Source of the DNA: an uncultured Collinsella sp.
GTDB lineage: Bacteria; Actinomycetota; Coriobacteriia; Coriobacteriales; Coriobacteriaceae
Direction: 5' to 3'
NCBI GenBank assembly: GCA_934647195.1
Contig: CAKUFD010000004.1
Span: 124,001 to 188,000, forward strand
Length of the DNA stretch: 64,000 nucleotides
The stretch's first letter is position 1; each line of letters starts with the position of its first letter. A program made the position numbers and the translations under genes. Below, piece after piece: positions 17,956-26,511 of this stretch. A model generated the notes under the pieces. That model was not told the DNA's origin, did no database searches, and saw only the letters and a program-made list of their open reading frames with translations.

Positions 17956-19298
17956 GTGTGCTGGATCGCGTTCGACGCGCCGAGTCTGCTTCGGGTGTTT
18001 CTTCATCCACGCCCCTGCGCTACGCCGAGCTCAAGCGAAGCGTGAAGCAGGAGATGCTAGAGCGCGTGGGCTATGACGAGGTGTCGCGGATGGCTGCGGC
18101 TGCATCGTCGGAGCATTCACGTGAGGAATTGCGCCCGGCAATCGAGGCCGTGCTCAACGCGCGCGAGGCGGGTTCGTTGACGACGCAAGAGCGAGCGCGG
18201 GTTGTCCGCGAGATTCTCGATGACGTGGTGGGGCTCGGTCCCTTGCAGGAGCTGCTGGACGATGACAGCGTGAGCGAAATCATGGTCAACGGTTGCGCCT
18301 CGATCTTTTTCGAACGCGCGGGAAAGCTCTATCCGATGCGCGACGTGTTTACCGATGACGAGCAGATTCGCGTGATTATCGACCGGATCATATCGCCGCT
18401 GGGTCGCCGCATCGACGAGCGGAGCCCTATCGTGAACGCTCGTCTTCCAAGCGGATATCGTGTGAACGCAGTGATTCCGCCCATTGCAATTGACGGGCCG
18501 GTGCTCACGATTAGGAAGTTTTCCGACCGGATCACCTCTTTGGGTGAGCTGGTGAATCTGGGGTCGCTGCCTTCGTGGTATGCGCAGCTGCTTTCCTGCG
18601 CGGTTTCGTTGCGGCAAGACCTGGCGGTGGCAGGCGGTACGGGCTCGGGCAAGACCACACTGCTCAATGCCCTTTCCTGCGAGATTGATTTGGGTGAGCG
18701 TATCGTGACCATCGAGGATTCTGCGGAGCTCAAGTTCGCGCGTCATCCCCATGTGGTTCGCCTGGAGGCTCGTCAGGAGTCGATAGAGGGCAAAGGCGAG
18801 GTGAGCATCAGGCAGCTTGTGGCAAATGCGCTGCGTATGCGCCCCGACCGTATCGTGGTGGGCGAGGTGCGCGGCGAAGAGTGCATTGACATGTTACAGG
18901 CCATGAATACGGGTCACGACGGCTCGCTCACTACGCTGCATGCGGGCACGGCGCGCGAGGTGATTGTGCGCCTGACGCTGCTTTCCCGTTACGGCGTCGA
19001 TCTTCCGGGCGATCTGATCGAAGAGCAGATCGCCATGGCGCTCGATGGGATCGTTATGTCGCAGCGCATGCCGGATGGACGGCGCTTCGTCTCGTCGTTT
19101 ACGGGCGTGATGCGTGCGCCAGAGGGAGGCGTGCAGCTAGAGGAGTATGTCTCGTTCGATCCGGCGACAATGACCTGGTCGCTCCTACGCGAGCCGCCGT
19201 TCATTGCGGAGGGAGTGCGCTCTGGCGCGATTGCTCGGGAGGTGGTCGAGCGATGGAGGGCCTTGTGTCCGCGGGAAGCGGAGTCCTCGTGTGTTTAA
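17952..19298 (+). CDS. tadA: TadA/CpaF secretion ATPase
   Basis: Hexameric motor ATPase of the type II/IV secretion superfamily that powers Flp pilus assembly. The N-terminal domain contains [24 protein letters not shown]; the Walker A is GGTGSGKTT (228-236); the Asp and His boxes and Walker B follow ([16 protein letters not shown]), then [13 protein letters not shown]. Length 448 aa is typical. It overlaps tadZ by four bases and tadB by 46 if tadB starts at its ATG. Identification is firm. Confidence 0.95.
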   Translation: MSVLDRVRRAESASGVSSSTPLRYAELKRSVKQEMLERVGYDEVSRMAAAASSEHSREELRPAIEAVLNAREAGSLTTQERARVVREILDDVVGLGPLQELLDDDSVSEIMVNGCASIFFERAGKLYPMRDVFTDDEQIRVIIDRIISPLGRRIDERSPIVNARLPSGYRVNAVIPPIAIDGPVLTIRKFSDRITSLGELVNLGSLPSWYAQLLSCAVSLRQDLAVAGGTGSGKTTLLNALSCEIDLGERIVTIEDSAELKFARHPHVVRLEARQESIEGKGEVSIRQLVANALRMRPDRIVVGEVRGEECIDMLQAMNTGHDGSLTTLHAGTAREVIVRLTLLSRYGVDLPGDLIEEQIAMALDGIVMSQRMPDGRRFVSSFTGVMRAPEGGVQLEEYVSFDPATMTWSLLREPPFIAEGVRSGAIAREVVERWRALCPREAESSCV

Positions 19299-20188
19299 GC
19301 GTATGGATGGCGCTCGCGGCGGCTGCCGGTGAGTCTGCTGTCGGATTGGGGTCGAGGCCGTCTTCGCTGCGCATGCGGTGTCGGGCTTTAGGGTCGTTTG
19401 GCCCTGTGCGGAGGTCGAGGCTGATTCCAGGGGTGGAAGGGGCGGTGGACGAGATCGCAGAGCTCTCGTGGCATGGCAGACGTCCCCTTGCGTTGTATTC
19501 GCGTGATGAGCGCCTGGGCGTTTTTGTATTAGCTTTCTTTGCAGCGGGAGCGATCGGTCTCTTTTTGGCGTGGTCGCCGTGGGGCGTGCTGTTTGCGATG
19601 GCGCCCCTTGTCGTCCTTTGCTCTATGCGCTCGCGCCGTCTGCGCGAGCGCGCGAGAAAACTCGAGGTTGCCATGCCGGAAGCTTTTGGCTCCCTTGCCA
19701 TCTCGCTTGCCTCGGGATACTCGCTTCCACAGGCGATGCGATTTGTCGGGGCGCGCTCGGCAGAGCCGATTCGGACGGAGTTCATGCGTGTCTCGTTTGC
19801 GGTGGATTGCGGCGTGCCTGCGACGGAGGCGCTCGATGCCATGCTCGAACGCCTTGATGCTCCCGGTCTCGAGCTTGTTGTTCTGGCCCTCAAAGTATCC
19901 AAGCGCACGGGCGCCCCCTTGGGGGAGTTGCTACGCGAGGCGGCTCAGCTGTGCCACGAGCGGCTAGAGCTCAAGCGCATGTTGGATGTCAAGACATCGC
20001 AGGCGCGCATGTCTGCTCGGCTTGTTGCGGGGATGCCGGCGGCGATGGTCGTGTTCCTGACGCTGCTTTCGACGGATTTCAGGGCGGGTCTTGCAACGAC
20101 CGTGGGGGCAATGTCGATCGTTGTGGCGTTGGCGCTCAATGCTGGCGCCTGGGTGGTTATTCGAAAGATCATGCATGTGGAGGTGTAG
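19253..20188 (+). CDS. tadB: TadB-like inner-membrane platform protein
   Basis: Polytopic membrane platform protein of the type II secretion F family, partner of TadC, on which pilin is assembled. Hydrophobic segments lie at the N-terminus, around 85-115 and at the C-terminal end, with the T2SF domain (about 140-270: LEVAMPEAFGSLAISLASGYSLPQAM). GGGAGG precedes the ATG at 19253 by ten bases; a rival start is GTG 19289, with GGAG five bases before. Either way it begins inside tadA, so coupling is likely. Length about 300 aa is normal. Confidence 0.85.
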   Translation: MEGLVSAGSGVLVCLSVWMALAAAAGESAVGLGSRPSSLRMRCRALGSFGPVRRSRLIPGVEGAVDEIAELSWHGRRPLALYSRDERLGVFVLAFFAAGAIGLFLAWSPWGVLFAMAPLVVLCSMRSRRLRERARKLEVAMPEAFGSLAISLASGYSLPQAMRFVGARSAEPIRTEFMRVSFAVDCGVPATEALDAMLERLDAPGLELVVLALKVSKRTGAPLGELLREAAQLCHERLELKRMLDVKTSQARMSARLVAGMPAAMVVFLTLLSTDFRAGLATTVGAMSIVVALALNAGAWVVIRKIMHVEV

Positions 20189-20193
20189 GCGCC

Positions 20194-20811
20194 ATGCTGA
20201 TGGATGTTGCGATGTCGCTGCTTGTGGGCGGCGCGTGGGCCGTATGCGCTTGGACGGCGGGTGGCCTTATGCCGCCTGGCGCTCATGGGGAGCTGCTGGC
20301 TTTGCGCTCGAGGACCATCGCGCGTGGAAAGCGTGCGGCGTCTATGAAAAGTGGTGAGGATGGCGAGCGATCCTCGCTTTCAGACGTATCTGAGATGACG
20401 GACATCGTGCGCTTGGGTTTGCTAGCGGGACTTTCTTTTGATGCCGCGCTCGACATGTACTGCGCAAATAAGACAGGCTTGCTTTCGCGTTCACTGGCTC
20501 GTGCTCGCATGTGCTGGCAGACGGGTATGGCTTCGCGCGAAGATGCCCTTGCCGAGGTTGCCAGGGTGACGCATGTGCGTCAGCTTGAGTCGTTTGCCGC
20601 GGCGGTTGGGCAGGCCCATGTGCTGGGCGCTCCTCTGGCCGATACGCTCGCTCGCCAGGGAATCGAGATGCGAAGCGCTCATAGGGCAGATGTCGAGCGC
20701 CAGATAGAACGTGCTCCTGTCAAGCTGCTTGTGCCTACGGGGACGCTGATATTGCCCGCCTTGTTGTTGTCCATATTGGGTCCGCTGCTTGCTGCCAGCG
20801 GAATGATCTAA
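20194..20811 (+). CDS. tadC: TadC-like inner-membrane platform protein
   Basis: Second T2SF-domain platform protein, paired with TadB. An N-terminal membrane segment, a short basic region, then the T2SF core (DIVRLGLLAGLSFDAALDMYC, LESFAAAVGQAHVLGAPLADTL) and a C-terminal hydrophobic segment (PTGTLILPALLLSILGPLL). The frame is open back to 19951, but ATG 20194 (or 20200) follows GGAGG in the end of tadB. At 205 aa it is shorter than Gram-negative TadC, as in other Gram-positive loci. Confidence 0.85.
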   Translation: MLMDVAMSLLVGGAWAVCAWTAGGLMPPGAHGELLALRSRTIARGKRAASMKSGEDGERSSLSDVSEMTDIVRLGLLAGLSFDAALDMYCANKTGLLSRSLARARMCWQTGMASREDALAEVARVTHVRQLESFAAAVGQAHVLGAPLADTLARQGIEMRSAHRADVERQIERAPVKLLVPTGTLILPALLLSILGPLLAASGMI

Positions 20812-20822
20812 GGGGGAAAGAG

Positions 20823-21047
20823 ATGAAGCGCTGGTTTGAGAGCATGGGGCAAAGGCTGTATTTCTTGGTGCGGAAGGGCGCGAAGACGGCACGTATCGTT
20901 GCGGACGAACAGAGCGCGCAGGGGACGACGGAGTATGCCATTCTTGTTGGCGTATTGGTGGTGATTGCCATTTTGGCCATCGTCGCGTTTCGCGGCAAGG
21001 TGACCGAACTGTGGGATGCAATCGCATCGGGAATCAACAGTCTGTAG
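20823..21047 (+). CDS. Flp-type pilin
   Basis: Probable major pilin subunit. A basic 33-residue leader ends at a Gly, followed by TTEYAILVGVLVVIAILAIV, the glutamate-tyrosine motif and hydrophobic helix typical of Flp pilins, cut by a TadV-type prepilin peptidase. The mature peptide would be about 40 residues. Ribosome site GGGGGAAAG lies just before the ATG. No prepilin peptidase gene occurs in the window, so it must be elsewhere. Confidence 0.9.
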   Translation: MKRWFESMGQRLYFLVRKGAKTARIVADEQSAQGTTEYAILVGVLVVIAILAIVAFRGKVTELWDAIASGINSL

Positions 21048-21050
21048 ATC

Positions 21051-21533
21051 ATGAGGTCGGCTTCTCGTCGCATCCTGTGGATTGCACTTGCATTGGCGCT
21101 GGTCGCGGCGTCGCTTCTTTTGGTTGTGCGGCAGCAAGGCGAGAGACCCTTGTCTGCCGGTGTTGAGCTTTCCGAAGAAGAACGACAGACGGTGCAGGAA
21201 GTTCAAAACGCCCAGACGAAAGAGAGCTCGCGTGCGGCGTTTCTCGATGATTTGCAGGCACCGGAACCGATTGACGCCGAGGGACAATCGCGCGCGGTGA
21301 TCTGGCGGGAAGAGACTGACTTGCCGCAAAGTACGGCAGCTGTGCTCGAAGCGTATCGGGCACAGGGCGCAGGCAGGCTTATGTGCAGCGGCTACATGGA
21401 CATCAAGGGAAATGTGTGGGGCGGCATCGTTATGTCCGAAACATGGGTCGACATCATCTATGTCACCAGCGCCGAGGACGGTGCTGCCAGCACGATGCGT
21501 ATCGTGCGTCTGCCGGCAGAGAGCGCGGGGTGA
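21051..21533 (+). CDS. Unknown single-pass membrane protein in the Tad operon
   Basis: I do not recognise a family. A basic start (MRSASRR) and one hydrophobic segment (about 9-26) are followed by an acidic, Gln/Glu-rich region and an extracytoplasmic domain with GYMDIKGNVWGGIVMSE near residue 115. Length 160 aa. It starts 3 bp after the Flp pilin stop and is followed 7 bp later by a pseudopilin, so it is surely in the operon. A role in pilus assembly or pilin chaperoning is inference from position. Confidence 0.75.
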   Translation: MRSASRRILWIALALALVAASLLLVVRQQGERPLSAGVELSEEERQTVQEVQNAQTKESSRAAFLDDLQAPEPIDAEGQSRAVIWREETDLPQSTAAVLEAYRAQGAGRLMCSGYMDIKGNVWGGIVMSETWVDIIYVTSAEDGAASTMRIVRLPAESAG

Positions 21534-21540
21534 GGTGCAT

Positions 21541-21777
21541 ATGGATGAAGCGGGGTGGCCATCATGCGGAGCAAAGTGCCACGGCGAAATGCTTTGTGAG
21601 ACATCGGCGCAGGCGACGCTGGAATATGCGCTTACGGTGCTTGCGCTTCTGGCGATTGTCTTGGCGTTGGGGATGCTGTGGCGTGCGGGGCAGGATGGGA
21701 CCTTGGCAGCGTTGGTGGAAGCGGCGGCGTCGCACGGCTTCGACCCGGGAGGACTCATCGATATTTCCCTGTATTGA
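21541..21777 (+). CDS. Small pilin-like (pseudopilin) protein
   Basis: A 78-aa protein with a 21-residue leader, then SAQATLEYALTVLALLAIVL, a prepilin-like cleavage region with Glu-Tyr and a hydrophobic helix. It resembles both the Flp pilin and the N-termini of TadE proteins but lacks the TadE tail. GAGGTG lies before the ATG. Probably a minor pilin. The next gene starts within a few bases of its stop. Confidence 0.7.
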   Translation: MDEAGWPSCGAKCHGEMLCETSAQATLEYALTVLALLAIVLALGMLWRAGQDGTLAALVEAAASHGFDPGGLIDISLY

Positions 21778-21781
21778 GGTG

Positions 21782-22255
21782 GTGCGTGAGTGTTCCGCTC
21801 AGGCGACGGTGGAGGCTGCGCTGCTGTTGCCCTCGTTTCTCATTCTTTTGCTGCTGATGATCCAGCCAGTGTGCCTGCTGTATACGCGAGCGGTTATGGA
21901 ATCGGCTGCGTCGAGTGCGGCACGGCTCATGACCACGTCGGAGGAAGATACCGATGAAGCGTGCCGCGCGTTTGTGCTTCGCAGGCTTCAGGCCGTACCC
22001 AACGTGTCCATCTTTCACGAGGGAGGCCCCCTCTCGTGGGATATCGAGTTCGGGCATGCGGCTGGTGAAGGAGCCTCGCGCGTGAAGATTCGCGGCGTTG
22101 CCAAGCCCTTGCCGATTCTCGGTGCGTTTGTGAGCGCGTTTGCGGCAGGTGACGCCCAGGGAAACGTGGCGATTGAAGTGGAGGTGTCATATGCGTCGCG
22201 CCCGGAATGGTTGGAGGGTGACTACGAATCGTGGGCTTCCTCATGGGGAGCGTGA
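21782..22255 (+). CDS. TadE-like minor pilin
   Basis: Begins SAQATVEAALLLPSFLILLLL soon after the start, the TadE-type N-terminus with a conserved Glu in the hydrophobic helix; a globular tail of about 120 residues follows. The start is uncertain: GTG 21779, GTG 21782 or an upstream rare codon, all next to the stop of the previous gene (TGA 21775-21777), suggesting termination-reinitiation. Its end overlaps the next gene by 65 bases. About 157 aa. Confidence 0.75.
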   Translation: MRECSAQATVEAALLLPSFLILLLLMIQPVCLLYTRAVMESAASSAARLMTTSEEDTDEACRAFVLRRLQAVPNVSIFHEGGPLSWDIEFGHAAGEGASRVKIRGVAKPLPILGAFVSAFAAGDAQGNVAIEVEVSYASRPEWLEGDYESWASSWGA

Positions 22256-24320
22256 GGGGCGGGCAGATGCTGATTCGCGGAGCGATTTGTGCGCAATCGA
22301 CCTGTTCATCACGGAGGAAGGCGCCTATACGACGATGGCGTCCGCAGTGGCGATGCTCGTTGTACTGGCCTTGCTGTTCTCGGCCGTCTCGGCGGTGTGG
22401 AGCCTATCTCGCAGCGCGGATGTGCAGGTGGTTGCCGATGGGGCGGCGCTTGCGGGGGCAAATGTCGTGTCGTCGTATCACACGGCGGCAACAGTGGTCG
22501 ATGCAAGTATTGCAAGTCTGGGTTTCGCTGGCCTTGCGGTAACGGGAACGGGGCTTATCGCGCTGCTCGTGCCGGGGGCTCGCTCTCAGGGGGTGAAGGC
22601 GATCGATGCGGGTTTACGCATCCTGGATATGAGAAACGATTTCGCGCGCTCCGCTTCCAAGGGGCTCAAGACGCTTGAAGCATCGCTGCCGTATCTTGTT
22701 GCGGCAAATGCAACGCGCCTGTGTGCGGAGAGCAAGACGGACACAATGGCGTATGCCGGTACGGCGCTTGCGGTGCCCTTCGCCTCGGCGTCTGAGTTTC
22801 CCGCGCTTGAAGGCGAGGGCGTTAATCTCGAGGCATTGAGCGGGGCAGCCTCTGAGCTGGATAAGACCGCGACGGAGCTTGAGGAGGCTTCGCGTGAGAC
22901 GGCGCAGGCAAAGAAGCGAGCCTGGATTGCCGATTGCGGCCGCGAGGGTCATAACATGCAGGAACGCGCGTCAAACTTGACGGGGCTTTCGCCTCAGCAG
23001 AACCCGGACTACGCCTCGAGCGTGGCGTGGAGCCCGGAGGTTGGCATTGCTCGCACGAAGACTTATTACCAGTGGCGCTTGGACCATGAGAGGCCCGAAG
23101 GCACGAGCGTTGAAGCAGCGGTCGATTCTGCAGCGAGAAGTGCGTTTTATCGATATGCGCTCGATGCGTTTGAGCCCGCCCAGATTGTCGAGTACAACGG
23201 GAGCGTGGTCTCCACGGTTCCACTGTTGCCGCGAAACAAGCAGGAGATCATGCAGACGACCCTGTATACCCAGGCTCTGTGGCCCACGACGTACGAGCCC
23301 GAGGGGCGGACGATCCACTATGGTGTCGCCTGTCCTGGTGCAACGGGGGCGGCAGGTCCCGTCATTTCGCTATCGGCGGCGGACGGCGGCCAAGTGCGCA
23401 CGTGCGCAACGTGCCGTTTTGGCACGAGCGATTTGGGGAAGACTCCTGCGGCTTCTACCTCCATCGACAACGGATACGAATACCATCTGCGTGAGTTCAC
23501 CCTTGCGCTCAACGAATACGTTGACTGTCGAAATCGAGAGCTCGCGCTGGAGCAAAAGGCACAAACTCAGGCGGAAGAAGCGGGGGATTCGTTCGAGGAA
23601 GCACTCCAAGCGCTTTCTTCCAAGCGTCCCCGCATTGCGCCGCCTGGGCGATTTGGCTGCGTGGCGGCGGTCACCTGCGGTGAGATTGAAGTTCCCGATG
23701 CACTTAGCACTTCGTTTGCGGCGAGTCCTTCGCTGGGGTCGCGCGCTGCCGTTTCCGCATCTGCGTTGGCACAGGACCCGGCAACGCGGGAGAACAATGT
23801 ACTCTCCCAGTTCTTTTCCACGGTGAAAGAGCGAAGCACGGATCAAGGACCGGTGGGTCTTGTGGGGAGCGTTATGGACCTGTGGGGGAGCCTGCTCGTT
23901 TCATATGGCGATATGGCTTCGGGGCTGAACTCGGTGTTCGACGGATTGACCTCCAAGCTCGATGGGATGGGTCTTGGCCCGGTTGGCTCTTGGCTTAAAA
24001 GCTGCCTGACCGATGCCGTCCACGCATTGGATTTAGAGCCGGTGGACTTGAGCCTTAGAAAGCCGGTGCTCGTCGATTCGGCCAAGGTGATCGAGAAGGC
24101 CGATGTTCCCGCCGTGGCGCAGGTCCAACAGGCAGTGCGTTCGATTCCCTTGAGTTCGACGGACCCAAAGGCGCTTATGCAAGCATTGGGCTATCAAGTG
24201 GGGGAGTACATCGCGCAGCAGGAGTTTACAATCGCGGAGATCCCTCTTCCTGGCGGTGGGTCGATTCCGCTCACGATACGTTTGCGCGACATCGTGGACG
24301 CTGCCGGGGGCGGGGAATGA
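22191..24320 (+). CDS. TadG-like Tad locus protein, long form
   Basis: Large membrane-anchored protein. After about 40 residues, EEGAYTTMASAVAMLVVLAL and DGAALAGANVVSSY match the putative Flp pilus-assembly TadE/G-like N-terminal region. The remaining 600 residues are extracytoplasmic, with Ala/Glu-rich helical stretches (about 210-260) and an uncharacterised C-terminal part. The open frame begins at 22140, but ATG 22191 follows GGAGG at six bases (709 aa). No von Willebrand A domain, usual in TadG, was recognised. Overlaps the genes on both sides. It may be an adhesin or a tip protein (inference). Confidence 0.7.
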   Translation: MRRARNGWRVTTNRGLPHGEREGRADADSRSDLCAIDLFITEEGAYTTMASAVAMLVVLALLFSAVSAVWSLSRSADVQVVADGAALAGANVVSSYHTAATVVDASIASLGFAGLAVTGTGLIALLVPGARSQGVKAIDAGLRILDMRNDFARSASKGLKTLEASLPYLVAANATRLCAESKTDTMAYAGTALAVPFASASEFPALEGEGVNLEALSGAASELDKTATELEEASRETAQAKKRAWIADCGREGHNMQERASNLTGLSPQQNPDYASSVAWSPEVGIARTKTYYQWRLDHERPEGTSVEAAVDSAARSAFYRYALDAFEPAQIVEYNGSVVSTVPLLPRNKQEIMQTTLYTQALWPTTYEPEGRTIHYGVACPGATGAAGPVISLSAADGGQVRTCATCRFGTSDLGKTPAASTSIDNGYEYHLREFTLALNEYVDCRNRELALEQKAQTQAEEAGDSFEEALQALSSKRPRIAPPGRFGCVAAVTCGEIEVPDALSTSFAASPSLGSRAAVSASALAQDPATRENNVLSQFFSTVKERSTDQGPVGLVGSVMDLWGSLLVSYGDMASGLNSVFDGLTSKLDGMGLGPVGSWLKSCLTDAVHALDLEPVDLSLRKPVLVDSAKVIEKADVPAVAQVQQAVRSIPLSSTDPKALMQALGYQVGEYIAQQEFTIAEIPLPGGGSIPLTIRLRDIVDAAGGGE

Positions 24321-24778
24321 TGCTTCGCATGTTGAGAGAGGGCTGCGCGCAGGCGACGGTCGAGATGGCGGTGGTGGCCCCGGTCATGATCATCTTGGCA
24401 CTCATCGTCTACAACCTCATGCAGTTTGCCTGCGCGGTGGCGCGCTTTGATCGGGTGGCGCCAGATGTCGTGCTGGCACAAGGGGTTTCTCCCCAGGGTG
24501 ATGCGACCTTGGGCAAAACCGCAGCGGTGGAATTCGCATTGCAAGAGGCGATGGACCCTTACCCGGTGCGGGTGACGGTGACAAACGAGGCCGATGACGT
24601 GGCGGGCACGGAGTTGCTCTCGCTCGTCGCCGCTCCGCAGCGGTATCACTGCGAGATGACCTTCGAGCCCTGGCCGCAAAACATCATGATTGCAGGCGTT
24701 GCACTGGGCTCGCCTCTGCAGCTCTCGCACGAACGGATAGTGGTGATCGACCCGTGGAGGCCGGGGGTGGTCTTGTGA
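24317..24778 (+). CDS. TadE-like minor pilin, second copy
   Basis: Starts MMLRMLREGCAQATVEMAVV followed by a hydrophobic helix, the TadE signature with Glu in the helix. The 153-aa length and short globular domain fit minor pilins. It overlaps the TadG-like gene by four bases and the next gene by at least four. Not close to the first TadE-like protein beyond the N-terminus, so the two are probably distinct subunits. Confidence 0.75.
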   Translation: MMLRMLREGCAQATVEMAVVAPVMIILALIVYNLMQFACAVARFDRVAPDVVLAQGVSPQGDATLGKTAAVEFALQEAMDPYPVRVTVTNEADDVAGTELLSLVAAPQRYHCEMTFEPWPQNIMIAGVALGSPLQLSHERIVVIDPWRPGVVL

Positions 24779-25143
24779 AGTTGCTTCAAAAGCAAGCAAA
24801 GGCAGATTCGCTTTTGCAGGAAGTTGACTTGGTTTTGCGCATTCTTGGTTGGGAGGATATGCGCATCGTTATAGCGCAGACCTTTTTTGAGCGCCTTTTG
24901 GGCCTGCTTGCCCCCGCCTATCGGGCGGGCACGCGTGCCGGCGGGGTTGTCATGGTCTTTCCTCGTTGCCCTTCGGTGCACACGTGGTTTATGAAACGAG
25001 ACCTTGATATCGTCTTTCTGGATTGCAGCGGTGCCATGTTGCGCGTCTGCTGGGAGGTGAAACCGGGGCGTCTAATTTTTTGCCCTGGAGCAAGTTTGGT
25101 GATCGAACGCGTGTCGGACAAAGAGTTCCCAGGTCAGGGCTAG
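24775..25143 (+). CDS. DUF192-family protein at the end of the Tad operon
   Basis: Matches the DUF192 pattern: AGTRAGGVVMVFPRC, then HTWFMKRDLDIVFLDCSGAMLRVCWEVKPGR and PGASLVIE. The family's function is not established. GTG 24775 overlaps the previous stop; GTG 24754 is also possible. About 122 aa, no signal peptide, unlike many DUF192 proteins that are exported. Tight coupling makes it the last gene of the pilus operon, which suggests a pilus-related role, though this is inference. Confidence 0.75.
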   Translation: MKLLQKQAKADSLLQEVDLVLRILGWEDMRIVIAQTFFERLLGLLAPAYRAGTRAGGVVMVFPRCPSVHTWFMKRDLDIVFLDCSGAMLRVCWEVKPGRLIFCPGASLVIERVSDKEFPGQG

Positions 25144-25214
25144 AGGATTTCTGCCTGTCCCACGAATGCGGAACCCCATGACGGGCATTTTTCAAAAAAG
25201 TTGGATTTTGCCGC

Positions 25215-25242
25215 TTGACCCTCATCTCCGATTTGGTATAGT
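25215..25242 (+). promoter_or_regulatory. Promoter of tRNA-Phe
   Basis: TTGACC (25215-25220) and TATAGT (25237-25242) are 16 bases apart, close to the housekeeping consensus. The predicted start, about 25249, coincides with a leader hairpin CTGTCG-TTCG-CGACAG (25250-25265) just before the tRNA. Confidence 0.8.
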
Positions 25243-25272
25243 AATCGAGCTGTCGTTCGCGACAGACATAGT

Positions 25273-25345
<73 letters not shown>

Positions 25346-25362
25346 CCCTTCGAAACTTTAAA

Positions 25363-25393
25363 AGCGTTCGGCATCGAGCCGGACGCTTTTTTT
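25363..25393 (+). terminator. Terminator of tRNA-Phe
   Basis: AGCGTTCGGC (25363-25372) pairs with GCCGGACGCT (25378-25387), one G-T pair, loop ATCGA, then a run of T to 25393. Confidence 0.9.
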
Positions 25394-25419
25394 ATCGCTC
25401 CGTTCGATAGGGGGTCGGT

Positions 25420-26484
25420 ATGGCAGAGAGAATTCACGGCGTCAACCTTTCCGGCTGGTTTATTCCCGAGACATGGGTCTCGCCTTCGCTCTTTGCAGCG
25501 ACGGGTGCCGCCAACGAGGTCGAGCTGCAGCGCGCGCTGGGCCCGGCGGTGTACAGCGAGCGTCTGCGCCATCACTTCGAGACCTTCATCACCGAGGACG
25601 ATTTTCGCCGCATCGCCGCAATCGGCTTCAACTCGGTGCGTATTCCGGTGCCTTGGCATGTCTTTGGTGCGCAGGAAGATGCGCTCGCAAATATTCCCGC
25701 AATCGACTATGTGGACCGTGCGATCGAATGGGCCGAGAAATACGAGCTGAGCGTCTTGCTTTCCCTGGCAACGGTGCCGGGTGGCCAGGGGGATTCCAAC
25801 GAGAGCCCCACGACCCCCGAGAGCACGGCCGACTGGCACTCCTCTAAAAATGGTCGCCATGTTGCGCTCACTACGCTCGAGAAGCTCGCTGCTCGTTATG
25901 GCACCGCTGCGTCCCTGTTGGGAATCGAGCTGCTCGATTCGCCCGTGGTGAGCGTTCGCAAGAACATCTTTACCATGACGGACGGCATTCCCGCTCACTA
26001 CCTGCGTAACTTCTATCGCGATGCCTATGCGCTCGTGCGCGCACACATGCCCGAGGAAAAAGCAGTGATATTTTCCGCCTCGGGGCACCCGGACCTATGG
26101 AAGGGCTTCATGCGCGGTGGCAAGTACAAAAACGTCGTGATGGACCTCCACCTGTATCACTATCGCGATGAATCCGCCTGCGACATTACGTCGCCCAAGG
26201 GCATATCACAGGCGATTGCGCGCAACAGGAAGCTCTTGCGCGAAGCCACTTCTACCGGTTTTCCCATCTTGGTGGGCGAGTGGTCGGCGGCAGCCGTGCT
26301 TTCGAGCGCGAGTATGACCCCCGAGGGCCGTGCCGCCTACGAGCGTGTGTTCGTATCGAGCCAGCTGGCGAGCTTCGACACCGCATGGGGCTGGTATTTC
26401 CAGACATGGAAGACCGAGAAGCGCATTCCTGCATGGGATGCTCGCGCGGCACTTGCGCCGCTTGAGCGCGCGATGATCGACTAA
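25420..26484 (+). CDS. GH5-like protein with altered catalytic site
   Basis: Homologous to glycoside hydrolase family 5 of the exo-beta-1,3-glucanase type: GVNLSGWFIPE at the start, FNSVRIPVPWHVF (about 70-82), a DLH-like LSLATVPGGQGDSN and MDLHLYHYRD near 245. The nucleophile Glu is present in LVGEWSAA (E287). The acid/base position, normally Asn-Glu-Pro after ELL, reads GIELLDSP (169-175): Asp-Ser replaces Asn-Glu. The protein is otherwise intact at 354 aa, with no signal peptide, so it is cytoplasmic. Hydrolase activity is therefore doubtful; it may bind a glycan or do other chemistry. rsmI follows closely. Confidence 0.75.
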   Translation: MAERIHGVNLSGWFIPETWVSPSLFAATGAANEVELQRALGPAVYSERLRHHFETFITEDDFRRIAAIGFNSVRIPVPWHVFGAQEDALANIPAIDYVDRAIEWAEKYELSVLLSLATVPGGQGDSNESPTTPESTADWHSSKNGRHVALTTLEKLAARYGTAASLLGIELLDSPVVSVRKNIFTMTDGIPAHYLRNFYRDAYALVRAHMPEEKAVIFSASGHPDLWKGFMRGGKYKNVVMDLHLYHYRDESACDITSPKGISQAIARNRKLLREATSTGFPILVGEWSAAAVLSSASMTPEGRAAYERVFVSSQLASFDTAWGWYFQTWKTEKRIPAWDARAALAPLERAMID

Positions 26485-26511
26485 TTGCAAAGAGGAGAGG
26501 TAGCGCATCGT

